Assembly (NCBI GenBank): GCA_038049695.1
Contig: CP142453.1
Coordinates: forward strand, 112,068,501-112,132,500
Reading direction: 5' to 3'
Length of the DNA stretch: 64,000 nucleotides
Source: Cinnamomum chago
Taxonomy: Eukaryota; Streptophyta; Magnoliopsida; Laurales; Lauraceae
This document shows positions 46,801 through 58,535 of this stretch, in pieces. The position numbers and the translations under genes were made by a program. Each line of letters begins with the position of its first letter. Position 1 is the first letter of the stretch. The notes under the pieces were generated by a model. The model did no database searches. It worked only from the letters and a program-made list of their open reading frames with translations, and was not told the DNA's origin.

Positions 46801-49048
46801 ATAAAGAATTACAAGGCCTAAGTCCAACCCCTGGCTACTCATCCCAGAAAACTTGATCCTATCATCCCCTGTCATATGTTCATCATTAATTGAAATCATT
46901 CTCCATCTTGGCCCACTGGCCACAAATCCATCGAGTCCTGCTCAGCTTGATGCTAGAATCGTGGATCAGGGCTGTCAATCGGTGTGATTATTGCAGTGGC
47001 CCACCAAAGTTGTGGTTATGATCACCTAACACCCAAGGTGGTGCAAAGGAGTACCCAAGTGTGTGGTTTTACGTCATGCCTACTCATGCTTGTCATCAGG
47101 AGAATCACAGTGGTGCAGAGTTTTCTGTTTGTACCTTTGCCAGGCTTTGATGGACCACCCTTATGCCTGCCTAGTGAGTATGCCTAGTGAGTAGTGATGG
47201 AATGTTTGTCTTCATTGTTTCTGAAGACGAATCAAGGGCCTTTCATGGATGATAATTTTCCACTAGGTTACTTCTTTTCAAGGACAATTGTACGTACATT
47301 TCCATGTCAACGGGACCTTTCATAGTTGTGAAGAATATATATACAAATGTTACATGCATGTCTCTGTATTTAGATATGTACAAGGAAGATTATGGGAATA
47401 TCCAGAATTGAACATCAAATAATCTCTATTTTAAAGGAAATAGAATCATGGATAGATGATGATAAATGAACATCCAGTCATAACCAACACCAGAAAAGTC
47501 AAGGATTAGATGAACTCTTCTATATCTCAATATTAAAAAAAAAAAAATTTGCCAAAGAAATTGAATGTTTATAGAAAGGGTTTCAAGAGGGCATGTGGGC
47601 ATCCCTCTAATTGAGAACTTGTTAGATGAGGCCTATCTATAAGTAATCCAAACCCTTCATTTTCACCATTGGCCGTGAAACAATGCACGTTTAGGAGATA
47701 TTTGTCGTTTTTGTATCATTTATGTAGGAAAATATAGATAAAAGGGTAGAAGGCTGAAGATGAAGTGCAAAGGAGAGGGGAAAAGTGTGATGCCCATTAA
47801 ACTTGTGATGGGATTTCACATTGATATAGAAAAGAATGGAAAATTATATGTCATAAAAGGTAAAAAATGGATGGTGGTTTTACCTTTTTCTTTTTACTAC
47901 GTTGGGCTACTCACCAAGCATGTATGTGATACTAAAGTGCCAACACTACTCAATCATGAGTGCGTTGGCCTTACATGTTTATCACCTACCAGCTGCTTTT
48001 TATTATAGATCAATTCCACTTTCCCATGTAAAGCATGCGAAACGAAAAATGGAATGGGCTGGGTTGGGTCGGGTCACTCTCAAGCATATGCATATACAAG
48101 CTTAGTTATTGAATATAGCAGGGGACCTATCGAAATGAAGGTTAGGGCTTTGTCCATTCCATTTGCAATGTTATTGTCTCAGGCTCTTTAAGCATATAAA
48201 GACCCAAGCGTAGCCCATTTATCCATTGGGCCTAAAAGTAAGAATGAGCCCAGCGGACAATACTTAAAACACACGCATCATCCAGCCTAATGCAAGTCAG
48301 GGTTGGACTCAGCCAGGCTAGTCAGGCCAGCCCAATATAACTCCCAACTAAATCCAATTTGACTGACTCATTGTTGAATTTCGTCAAAATATTTCAAGTG
48401 CAGCAAGTTGCTTTTTCAAGTATAACAATCTGCACCCCCTTCATTCAAGGAAAGGATCTGAAGAAAGACCATAAAAAAGCAGGGCAGAAAACTATTGCAC
48501 AGTTCAGATTTGACAAGCATGGGAAATTATCTCCCCATGTAGTGGCATTGGGTCAAATCTCCCTCACTCAAAGTGGGTGCGCCAACACTTTTTTTTTTTT
48601 TTTTTTGTTTTTTTTTCCAAGTTGAGATTTGTATGTATTAAGGAGAAGACAAAAATACACAACAATGAAACAGATTTGAGGTACCGTGAGCACCACCACC
48701 TACAACACCAAAAATACAAAACAAATTAAGATAATTGGAAGCCTACAACCAGCTAAAACAACAAACTCACATGGCCAGAGCCAATACATTGATCACGTCT
48801 AAGACACGGGATTTTGGTCCATTGATTGTCACATGTAACAGAATCAATTTGACAGTGAGCTCAAGTCAAGTTGGAGAACAGCCTATTTCGGTGGTGTTGG
48901 GTTTGGGCTGAAGGCTCCATTGATGGATTTTCTAAGGCTGATCTCAGAGAACCCAGATTCCTTCTCCCTTAACCCAACTGAGATCGCAAGTAGTGCATGT
49001 ATAATGAATACAGTTTATATTTAGTGCAGTGTTCATTTTTTGTACTAT
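43831..49048. other. Intergenic, nothing recognised
   Basis: About 5.2 kb between the ATL gene and the Copia element. There are several long T-runs (44118-44139, 44171-44187, 44227-44255, 48590-48618), which are probably tails of old minus-strand retroposons. No open frame resembles a known family, and no TIR pair was recognised. Confidence 0.45.
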
Positions 49049-49053
49049 TAAGT

Positions 49054-49921
49054 TGTTAGTATTTTTGTTGGCTAATTCATGGGTTGGACAAAACTCTGGG
49101 TCCATTAAGTTGTATTTTCTAATTTATTTTAGAATGGACTGTGGTTACGTCGCCAGAAGAGCTGAAGGGAAAAAGAAGACCGGGCGAATTTTCCCAGGCC
49201 CGATCGATCGGAGCCTCAGACCGATCGATCGGTCAGAAAAAGGTCTCAGTTAAATGTCAGGCCGATCGATCGGACCTGCATGACCGATCGATCGGACAGT
49301 GTGCAGATTCCGGGAAAGTCTCCTATTTTCACACGAAGTTGTTTCCTTTTGAGACTCTGTTTCCTAGTTTGAGTCTTACTTGTGCACTAAGTCTTAGGCA
49401 CGAATATTGGGCTATTTATAGGGTGTTTCTCTCAACCCTAGACAGACACCACAACTCTCATTGATCTGAGTCAGAGATATTTTAGAGAGAGTTATTCTCT
49501 AGAGTCATTGAGAGATTATTCTGAAGGGCTGCTCTAGAAGGTTGTTGCTGCTTCTACTTCTCTTGTAGAAGATTGATCATCTTGGTTGACAAGGTGCGAG
49601 GAGATCAAGTAAGGAGAACGGGGCGCGGTGGATGTCGTGTCAGTGGATTCTTTGCAAGAATAACTACGGTCCTTGGGTCGAGGTACAGACTTAGGTAAAG
49701 GAGCTTGTGAGTATATCTTGTAACTGTTCGTGAACTCTTGATTTCTGGTTCGTGGTTTTTCTCCCTGGATAGGGTTTCCACGTTAAATATTGTGTCTGCC
49801 TTCTTGTGGTGTGTGATTGGTAGATAGCTAGTTCTATATTGTCTGATTGATTTATTTCCGCTGCATTGATTGGTTAAATAGAACTAGTAATCCATTCTGG
49901 TAGCCCCATATAGAATTTTCA
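49054..49921 (+). repeat. 5' LTR of the Copia TR-GAG element
   Basis: 868 bp. A TATA-like CTATTTATAG lies at 49412-49421. Four CCGATCGATCGG palindromes lie upstream of it. It differs from the 3' LTR at sites near 49376, 49505, 49595 and 49668. Confidence 0.95.
49200..49295. promoter_or_regulatory. Four CCGATCGATCGG palindromes in the LTR promoter region
   Basis: Perfect 12-bp palindromes start at 49200, 49221, 49262 and 49284, i.e. 21, 41 and 22 bp apart, close to whole turns of the helix. They lie about 120-210 bp before the TATA-like box. The same four occur in the 3' LTR at 52256, 52277, 52318 and 52340. A role as protein-binding sites is inferred. Confidence 0.6.
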
Positions 49922-49923
49922 AT

Positions 49924-49935
49924 TGGTATCAGAGC
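49924..49935 (+). other. Primer-binding site (initiator tRNA-Met)
   Basis: TGGTATCAGAGC, two bases after the 5' LTR, is the standard plant Copia site complementary to the 3' end of initiator tRNA-Met. Confidence 0.95.
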
Positions 49936-49976
49936 GGGTTACACTATTTTATTGTGTTGATCCAAATATTGCTAGA

Positions 49977-51827
49977 ATGGATACATATCGTGAAGGCACT
50001 TCAACCAATAAGCCTCCTCTGTTGGATGGTAACAATTATGCTTATTGGAAAGCCAGAATGGTTGCCTTTTTGAAAGCCATAGATCTGAAAGTTTGGAAAT
50101 CTGTTGTGAATGGCTATTCTTTGCCCATTATTACTGCTGATGGGATAACTGAACCCAAACCTGAAGATAAGTGGACAAAGGATGAAGAATTGGCTGCCAC
50201 TTGCAACTCTAGGGCTTTAAATGCTATTTATAATGGAGTTAGCATATCTGAGTTTCGTAGAATTTCTACATGCACTACTGCAAAAGAAGCTTGGGATATT
50301 CTGCAGACTGTGCATGAAGGGACTGAAACTGTCAAACAGTCGAAACTTCAGAAATTGTATACAGCTTTTGAAACCATAAAAATGGAGGATGATGAAACTT
50401 TTGATGAGTTTAATGCAAAGCTGAATACAATTGTGAATGATACCTTTACTTTGGGAGAGCCAATTCCTGAAAATAGAGTTGTAAAAAAGATTTTGCGGTC
50501 TCTTCCAGAAAGGTTTGATGCAAAGGTTGTGGCCATAGAAGAGAATAAAAATCTGAATATTCTCAAAGCTGAAGAATTAGTTGGCAACCTTCAGACTTTT
50601 GAAGCAAACCTAAGGAACAATGGAAAATCAAAATCCAAAGGTGTTGCTTTGAGAGCCTCCAAAGAATCATACAAGAAAATTTCTAGTGATTCTGAGTCTG
50701 ATTCTGAGGAGATTGATCCCCAAGTTGCTGTTGAGTTTATGAAGCAATTTCAAGCGTTCATGAAGGGGAAGAAAAGTAATTTGAAGATCCCTAAAAATTT
50801 TGTAAAGAAGAAAACTACTAAAGGGATTAAATGTTTTGAGTGTCATGGTTATGGACACATTGCTAGTGACTGTGCTAACAAGAAACCAAAGAAGAAGGCT
50901 TTCAATCTGACTTGGGATGATGATACTTCTGAGGAAGATGATAAAAAATCTGAGTCTGAGAAGCCTGAAGCTAGCAAAGAAAAATTCATGGCATTCATGG
51001 CAACATCAGTTTCTGCTACTCCACTTGTTTCTGATGAAGAGACTGATCCGGATGTTAGTGAGTCAGAGACAGAACATGATTGGCAAGCTGAATATCATAT
51101 ATTGTTTGCAAAGACCATGAAGATGCTCAAGATGAATGAAAAAGTGACTACAAGTTGGAAAGAATCTGAAGAGCAGAATACTTCTTTAAAAACTGAATTG
51201 TCTGAAGCTCTTACAAAAGTGAGTCACTTAGAGGCTGAAAATAACAAATTGGCAGATGAATTGACTGCGGAAGCACAGAAGTGTGTTTTGATTAATCATG
51301 ATATGAAGATCTTGAAAGCTGAAAATACCGATTTGCAAGGAAGACTCAAGATGGTTCTTTCTGAGTTGGATACAAGCAAGGCTTCCCTAAACAGGATGAA
51401 TGCAGGGTCTAAAAAACTTGATGACATCCTGTGTAGTCAAAAGGCAAAGAATAACATGCATGGCATTGGCTACGCTGACGGGGCATCTACATCAAAAGCC
51501 AAAGGTAATAATTGTTTTGTTCAAAATTCAGTTGTTACTAATTCTGCTGGTCATGTTACAAATACAGATTCCAAGAAGAAGAATGTGTCACGCCCTGAAC
51601 GTATACCCACTTGTCATCACTGTGGAATTAAAGGACACATTCGACCCCATTGCAATAAGCTGCGAAAGTCTCCAAAACAAAAGCAATGGAAAAAGCAGAA
51701 GGAAGCGTCACCTATGAAAACCAAAACTGTCTGGGTCAAGAAAGAAGACCTTCCATCTGTCTTAGTACACACTATGCTGAACTATCTGAAAATGCAAGTG
51801 TGTGTGCCAAAGCTTCATCACCCCTGA
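49977..51827 (+). CDS. Copia-type gag polyprotein
   Basis: 616 codons from the ATG at 49977. An upstream extension of the frame runs through the primer-binding site and starts with TTG, so it was not used. The N-terminus PPLLDGNNYAYWKARMVAFL and the following FETIKMEDDETFDEF and ENRVVKKILRSLPERF are the copia gag (UBN2-like) domain. A CCHC knuckle, CFECHGYGHIASDC, starts at residue 286 and a second, CHHCGIKGHIRPHC, at 546. Between them is an acidic stretch and a coiled coil (about 390-500). Gag forms the virus-like particle that packages element RNA. The frame is uninterrupted and ends 30-odd codons after KTVWVKKEDL, close to where protease would begin in a full element; the deletion of pol therefore starts near here. 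Confidence 0.92.
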   Translation: MDTYREGTSTNKPPLLDGNNYAYWKARMVAFLKAIDLKVWKSVVNGYSLPIITADGITEPKPEDKWTKDEELAATCNSRALNAIYNGVSISEFRRISTCTTAKEAWDILQTVHEGTETVKQSKLQKLYTAFETIKMEDDETFDEFNAKLNTIVNDTFTLGEPIPENRVVKKILRSLPERFDAKVVAIEENKNLNILKAEELVGNLQTFEANLRNNGKSKSKGVALRASKESYKKISSDSESDSEEIDPQVAVEFMKQFQAFMKGKKSNLKIPKNFVKKKTTKGIKCFECHGYGHIASDCANKKPKKKAFNLTWDDDTSEEDDKKSESEKPEASKEKFMAFMATSVSATPLVSDEETDPDVSESETEHDWQAEYHILFAKTMKMLKMNEKVTTSWKESEEQNTSLKTELSEALTKVSHLEAENNKLADELTAEAQKCVLINHDMKILKAENTDLQGRLKMVLSELDTSKASLNRMNAGSKKLDDILCSQKAKNNMHGIGYADGASTSKAKGNNCFVQNSVVTNSAGHVTNTDSKKKNVSRPERIPTCHHCGIKGHIRPHCNKLRKSPKQKQWKKQKEASPMKTKTVWVKKEDLPSVLVHTMLNYLKMQVCVPKLHHP

Positions 51828-52109
51828 TCTACATGATCAAGCCCCCACCCCAGTGCTGATACGAAGATCATCTTGAGGGGGAGTCTATTTAGGGGGAGCT
51901 GCAGAATCCAGATTGACAGAAGCTGCTTGAAGAAAATTGTTTGTCAATTGTGGACAAAAAGGGGGAGAATACTGAAGCCAGGGGGAGAAACAAGCAAAGA
52001 TCTACAAATGCTGATTTTTTAAAATTCAATGTATTTTGGGTTTTTCTTTTGGGTAGATCATTTGTATTGTTTTAGGGAGTTTTGTCCATGAATTGCCAAA
52101 GGGGGAGAT
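51828..52109 (+). other. Post-gag remnant and polypurine tract of the Copia element
   Basis: GAGGGGGAG- and GGGGGAG-type words recur at about 51873, 51891, 51960, 51980 and 52100. This is the usual region between pol and the 3' LTR in this group; the last, AAAGGGGGAGAT (52098-52109), adjoins the LTR and is the polypurine tract. No pol sequence remains. Confidence 0.8.
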
Positions 52110-52977
52110 TGTTAGTATTTTTGTTGGCTAATTCATGGGTTGGACAAAACTCTGGGTCCATTAAGTTGTATTTTCTAATTTATTTTAGAATGGACTGTGG
52201 TTACGTCGCCAGAAGAGCTGAAGGGAAAAAGAAGACCGGGCGAATTTTCCCAGGCCCGATCGATCGGAGCCTCAGACCGATCGATCGGTCAGAAAAAGGT
52301 CTCAGTTAAATGTCAGGCCGATCGATCGGACCTGCATGACCGATCGATCGGACAGTGTGCAGATTCCGGGAAAGTCTCCTATTTTCACACGAAGTTGTTT
52401 CCTTTTGAGACTCTGTTTCCTAGTTTGAGTCCTACTTGTGCACTAAGTCTTAGGCACGAATATTGGGCTATTTATAGGGTGTTTCTCTCAACCCTAGACA
52501 GACACCACAACTCTCATTGATCTGAGTCAGAGATATTTTAGAGAGAGTTATTCTCTAGAGCCATTGAGAGATTATTCTGAAGGGCTGCTCTAGAAGGTTG
52601 TTGCTGCTTCTACTTCTCTTGTAGAAGATTGATCATCTTGGTTGACAAGGTACGAGGAGATCAAGTAAGGAGAACGGGGCGCGGTGGATGTCGTGTCAGT
52701 GGATTCTTTGCAAGAATAACTACAGTCCTTGGGTCGAGGTACAGACTTAGGTAAAGGAGCTTGTGAGTATATCTTGTAACTGTTCGTGAACTCTTGATTT
52801 CTGGTTCGTGGTTTTTCTCCCTGGATAGGGTTTCCACGTTAAATATTGTGTCTGCCTTCTTGTGGTGTGTGATTGGTAGATAGCTAGTTCTATATTGTCT
52901 GATTGATTTATTTCCGCTGCATTGATTGGTTAAATAGAACTAGTAATCCATTCTGGTAGCCCCATATAGAATTTTCA
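52110..52977 (+). repeat. 3' LTR of the Copia TR-GAG element
   Basis: 868 bp, aligned without gaps to the 5' LTR at an offset of 3056. It ends 375 bp downstream of the CHIL stop codon, so its promoter faces the convergent CHIL gene. Confidence 0.95.
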
Positions 52978-52982
52978 TAAGT

Positions 52983-53352
52983 GACATACTTAGGTCCCCA
53001 ATGGGCTTGGATTAGAAATTGAGTCCGCCAGATAAGAGTTTTGGACCTTAAACTTGGGTCAGGTTCAGCCTGGTAGGCTCATTTTATGGGTCAGCCCCGT
53101 AACCAACATTTCCCAATCATGATGTAAAATCTCAACTACAGTGGCCATTTCAAACGAGTCCAGAAAAGGCAAAATCTCAACCTGATTGACACATTCCCCA
53201 GTTCCATTTCAAACTTTGAAGAGAGTCTTCACAAACAAGCTTATTTAGGCAAAAACTACAAGAAAGAAAAAGCTTGTTGGGATAGAAAGCCAAGATCCCC
53301 AACAACAAAGACAGCCAACTAACTAGAAGGAAAGCATAAATGTGGTGACATT
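52983..53352 (-). other. CHIL 3' region
   Basis: The 3' untranslated sequence of the minus-strand CHIL gene should lie here. An AATAAG variant (plus-strand CTTATT, 53240-53245) about 110 bp past the stop may serve as the poly-A signal. Confidence 0.4.
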
Positions 53353-56300
53353 TCATTTAGCTAGAAGAGCTCCCAAACCACAGGCCAGGGATGCCACAGT
53401 TGTAGGAGACACTGCCCTGCTCCCACCCAAGTACCATTTCTGGATCATTTCAGCAACATTCCCATTTTCCACTTTCACTTTCACCTCCTCTTTTCCTTCT
53501 GTGGTAAACCCAATCTGCACCGTCCATTCAACAAACCAATGAAAATTAGTTGAGTCATGGGGGGCTATTAAACTTTCCAAGGACCCGGTTACCCGTTCGA
53601 ATCGACCCAGGAAATCTGGGTGCGGACCAGTTTAAGGTCCCGGCTAATAATCGGTTCTTGGTCTGAATCTAGTAATGAGTATGATCATATCAAAATACCC
53701 ATTTGCCCAAGTAGAATTTATAAATTGATATGGAAAGAATTAGATAACTTTATTCTAAGTAACAGTTTACATAGAAAAGTAGGGGTGCAACTTGTGTTAG
53801 GACAAACACTAACATGCATAGCCTGGCCCAACCTAAAGTCAAATTTGTGTTGCCCTTGTATAAGCTTGGGTTGGGCTCGGGCTTGAATTTTTTTAAATTT
53901 GCATGGAATTCTAGTCGAGTTTAGATTTGTGCTTCAGGCATCCCAAATTAGACTAGGGTAAGCACAACCATTCTTTTAATTTTACTGCATATAGAATATA
54001 ATACATGGTAAATACACTTGCTAGCTACTTACATATTTGCATTTTCAAAATTTGTACCCTTCAAAAAACAAATGAAACCCAGAGAATCAGGTCACCCAAC
54101 CGACCTGAGTCAACTACTCAGTTTTGCACTTGGGTTTATTCTATTGTTGTTCCATTTGGGTTTGAATCTGCCTATATGCAAATTTGTTAGGGGTTGGGTT
54201 GGGCCAATACCCAACCAGCCCAAGTTGGACTACCCCTATATAAAAGTAATGCATTCTGTTTTCATACATTATATATAGACGTTGTATTTAAATAATAATT
54301 TGGGTAAATGACCTGGGCCTGAGTCCAATCAACTTTGTTGGCTCAGAGTGCTGGTACTAAGGCCTGACCTGGGCATAGCCTTTTTGCAAAATATTTCACT
54401 TTTTGACACCTTGGTCCGGTCTGGGTCAAATAGACCCGGACTGTTTAGCCATCAGGCCTGGGCCTGTGTTATAGGTCTGAAACACAGACCAAGTCCAGCA
54501 AATGAGAATCTTGATTGAATAGCAGCATCTATTGGTTAAGAGTTAACCATAGTAAGTTGCAAAGCTTCAGATAAAATTTTATTCTTGCCTCTACAGTGGG
54601 AGAGGTTGCTGGGAAGTGAAAGGTGATAACTGAATCCTTCTTGAAGTATTTGGACTGGAAAAACTCGATGAGTTTCTCGAGCGCCTCTTCTTCTTCTTCT
54701 TCATATTTATCTACTTCCGCCAAGCGATCCCTCACTGCACTCTCCAGCTGAACGCCATATTGAGAACCTTTTATCTCCTTTATCACCACAACTCTCAGAA
54801 ATTTCTCCACAGGAGCTACAGATTACATAAGCATGCAAAGAACAACAATCAGTTAATATTTTGGGTTTTGACTTGGCAAAGATAGCGGCAAAGAACTATA
54901 AAAAAAGGACCAAAATTGGATATAAATTGAATTATTTGTCATATTCAAGTCACATAACAAATCACAAAGGTATCCTAAAATCTATGAAATACTAGTCCAA
55001 GGAGCTTTGCTCAGGCTCTGCCAAAGATTCCGACCGCGAAAATCCTTAACTTCAGGCCCATGCATGAAAATGTTGGTTACACTGATAATTCATACCCCAT
55101 TTATAGTTGCCATGGTGGCATTAGCATGGGCCAGGTTCAAGATAAAGGCTACCAAAATTCTTAAAACTAGGCCCATTGATACAGCAATTGTAAAGTTCTT
55201 ATGACTTGAGAGTTGAGCCCAAATGACCATTTTTTATGGTCTGTGCGTAGGCTTTTGAGTGAATTGTAAGCTTTGGTAATTAGATAAACTGGATCTGAAA
55301 TTAAATGTTGATAAATCCCCAATAAGCTAACTCATTCAATTACCATGAGTTCTGTCACATAGACAGGGGACCCAACTAGAGCCAGGCGTCAATGCAGTTT
55401 TTTGGAGATGGGTTAGGCATTTATCTTTAGTGTTTGTTCACAAGCGACCATGGGAAAAGGCCTATCTGGATCTCTAAGGGCTGTCAACTTGCCAGTTGGG
55501 CCTTTTGGCAATACTTAGATTCTTATTGCCTTTTTTTTCAATAATATTCTTGATCTTGGGACTATATACCTACCATAAATATATAACCAAAGTCATGAAG
55601 CTCACATCAACCAAAGATCCAAGCTATCAAATTAGTAACTAATGGCATGATTCAAATTTAATTGAATAGAATAAAATTGATAGCTTAAAACCTTTTGCAT
55701 GGATTAGGCTTGGGCTGAACACCCTGACATCCAGCCATGTAGGCTAGCTAGCAATTAAGTCAGGCCAAAATCAGTTGGCTGGATCTAAGCTCTACATGCA
55801 AAAGCAAGTGACTATAACTTTTAAATTACTTTTGCAAGACTAGCAGGGGCTAACGAGTCTTGTTGATTCTACCAAAACTCAAGACAGACTCATCCGAGGC
55901 ACTCAACTGGGTGCCCTCTGAGTCAGTCAGTTGGGTAAGTCTGATGGGAAGAAAAACCATAAGAAAATGACCTTTTTGTTAGTTATTTACCTGAAATAAG
56001 CGAGTCGTAGAAGAGACCATCTTTGGCAAGCACATCTCCTGCTTTCCCCTTATACTGCTGTAAGTGCCCCACAATTTCTGGTTCCAAATAGACTCCAATT
56101 GCAGTGAACTTTATCTGTAGAAAATGTATTTCGATATCCGTAATACCTGTTTCCACAGTCCACACAAACTAGCATCATTCACATGCTTCGGTTAGCCTTT
56201 TCTTCATCACTTAAACAATTATCAAGGTCCTGGGTTTCTTTTACTGAAAAAAAAATAAATGAAAGAAGACTTCTCTAGAACAATTATGAAACTCTGATTA

Positions 56301-57668
56301 TAGATCTTGCCCACTGTTCAAGAACTGTAAGAGACTCAACATCTCACTTGGTTGAGTTCACCCTGCTTGATCAGACCAGTTACTGAGCCTAAAATTCAAT
56401 TCTAGGACAAACATTATATGGATGGGAACTTGATTTTGGGACATGGCCTAACTGGGAGGAGGCCATCATATCAATGCTTGGAATTAATGAACCTCAGGTC
56501 CATATACACAATTTTTTTTTTAAGGGACCATTTGCCTAATTAGTAGTTCTTACTGGAGTTTCTATGAGGAGGCTCCTGTCAAAAGGGTAAAGTGAAGAGA
56601 TCTACAAGGGCCATCAAGATACCTACTACATTTTGATGTATAATGATGGCCCACCCCACCATTAGATCTCCATCCGTCAATGATCATTAGCTCTTCGCCC
56701 TTTTCATGTACCCTTTAGTACAAGGCCCCTTCCTTGTGAATTTCTGTAAATTCATTACAAATCAAAGAACTGGTCCACCCTAGTCACTTGCAACTAAATT
56801 TCTCATTAAAACAATGACAAAGTCATGGACAAATTCATTTTCTCAGAAATTAATTGATTAAGATCCATGTGATTCACATTCTTCAATAAGAAAAAGTAAG
56901 TGGTTGGAGCCGAAGAAAATTCCTAAGATGTTATATAGTTCAAATTTCATTTACAATGGATGGTGAAATTGTTTTCTTCAGTAAATGTATGTTTGCAGGC
57001 CACATCTAATGCATACATAATAATATAGAAACAGAGAAAAATGGTGAGAACTCTACCACCACAAGATTAGTTTATCTCATTATGGTCTAAATACATATGT
57101 GAAGAATATTTACCATGACCAAGCAGCGCCAATGGTTTAGTAGTTGTGATTTGTGGAGGAAAAGGAATTTCATCAACCATAACCATCTCAGTGCCCACTG
57201 CACCAATATGCACCACCACCCATAAGTTAGAAAACCAACAAAGGCAGGAGCAGCAATAACAATAATGATAATACTAGCATAAAGTCCATGCACTGCATGA
57301 GTTAAGTCAAATTGAATAATAAATTAAATTGATATTAATTAATAAAAAAAACACGTAAATTGATTAAATTATCAACCCCTTTGTATAATCATCATAATGT
57401 AAATTCATTTTATGGAAATTCATATATAGCACTTCAACAATATATATGAAACTTGGGAATCTCCCAGCTTAAACAACCCCTTTAGTTTGAGTTGCTTGAT
57501 TGAAGAGGTGGGGTTCACTGATAATTTTATAGGATCCCAGAGGCCGAGGTCAGAGGATCCGGCTTGGATGAGGATGAATGAAAGGTAAACCTGTTCCACC
57601 GATTGTCCATAGGATTATTTAATGAGAAAAGGAAGGTACCGGCTGGGATCTAATCTGAACCAAACCAA

Positions 57669-57702
<34 letters not shown>

Positions 57703-58208
57703 TGGTAAATCTGAACCAAACCTACTTACATGGGGAAGTGATGGCATGCAATGGGCTCCTTTTACTCCTATTATGCAGATGATAAAGATGACTACAATTT
57801 TTACACTACCATGATAAAGAAATATCTTTCTTTACCAAGAAAAGAACACAAAAAGAAAGAAACTAGTGTCCTTTTATGTTGTCACTGTATATAATCAGTT
57901 GTGGGTCAGTTTAGGCATCTTTTTATCAATTGCTCTAATTCTTGGGGGATTTAATCTACCAAAGGAATTTCAAAAAAAAAAAAAAACTTTTGGGGTGGGG
58001 GGATGTGGTAGGAGATCCCAGTTCTCATACAAAAGAAAAAAAAAAGCATCATCTCATACATGAAGTGTGTAGTTAAGTGTCTAATCGTTTCTTTGCAGAC
58101 AACAGGCACTGAGAAAAGAAAAATGACAATGAAAACATATGGTCTTGATTATGAGAACTTTGAAGAACAAAAAAAAAAAAAAATGGAGAGAAAGAGAGAG
58201 AACTTACT
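53353..58208 (-). CDS. CHIL: Chalcone isomerase-like protein (CHIL, type IV CHI fold)
   Basis: Five coding exons: 58208 (one base), 57197-57114, 56146-55991, 54815-54595 and 53514-53353. All introns are GT-AG; the lengths total 624 nt, giving 207 residues (Arabidopsis CHIL has about the same). The protein starts [16 protein letters not shown] and includes [75 protein letters not shown] and [14 protein letters not shown]. True chalcone isomerases have a catalytic Arg in a GVRG-like turn; here it reads GITD, so this is the non-catalytic type. CHIL binds chalcone synthase in the cytosol or at the ER and keeps it making naringenin chalcone, raising flavonoid output. The start codon is split, A in exon 1 and TG in exon 2, with 5' leader CACC before it; Met5 in exon 2 could be an alternative start. 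The gene looks intact. Confidence 0.93.
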
Positions 58209-58535
58209 GGTGAGTGGAGAAGATCTTTCTGGTCTGTTGAGGAGGAGACGAATGCTAGAATTGGGAGTATGGTAGCAGTATGATGGATGCTTGTGAGTTT
58301 AAAGATGTGTGCATATATGCATTTAATGGAAGAGAAGGACGGATGGTTCTCTTTGGTGCATCTACCCCTTCTGCTCGTGGTGGTCTGGTAGGTAGCTAGG
58401 GAGCTTGTGAGTCATCATCCCATTTTCCTTCAATTGACTGGAAGATTACTTAGTACCTAAAACACCCCCGGCACATTTACCAAGAGACATGGCCATGGGA
58501 TAATCATCCGATTGGATTCGGGTTAGACCCACGTG
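58209..58535 (-). promoter_or_regulatory. CHIL leader and promoter with AC element and G-box
   Basis: The leader exon holds CTTCTCCACTCACC directly before the split ATG. Upstream, on the minus strand, an ACCTACC AC-element (58393-58387) lies about 180 bp before the start, a TGAGTCA bZIP-type site at 58408-58414, and a CACGTG G-box at 58530-58535. AC-elements are bound by R2R3-MYB factors and G-boxes by bHLH or bZIP factors, the usual pair on flavonoid genes. A weak TATA-like GCATATATGC lies near 58311-58320. Function is inferred from motifs. Confidence 0.5.

Larger units (their letters stand above)
49054..52977 (+). mobile_element. Non-autonomous Copia LTR element with gag only (TR-GAG type, 3924 bp)
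   Basis: Two 868-bp LTRs (TGTTAG...TTTTCA) differ at four sites, all transitions, and are flanked by a perfect 5-bp duplication TAAGT (49049-49053 and 52978-52982). A methionine-initiator primer site follows the 5' LTR, then one gag frame, then a G/A-rich leader-like tail and the polypurine tract AAAGGGGGAGAT. Protease, integrase, reverse transcriptase and RNase H are all absent: only about 280 bp separate the gag stop from the 3' LTR. Intact ends and gag with no pol fit the TR-GAG class, which must borrow enzymes from a full-length relative. The two zinc knuckles suggest a SIRE/Maximus-like parent. Confidence 0.93.

Noticed and set aside
47760-48105. Overlapping 82- and 67-codon frames
   Set aside because: No motif or family resemblance, and no splice context linking them to other exons.
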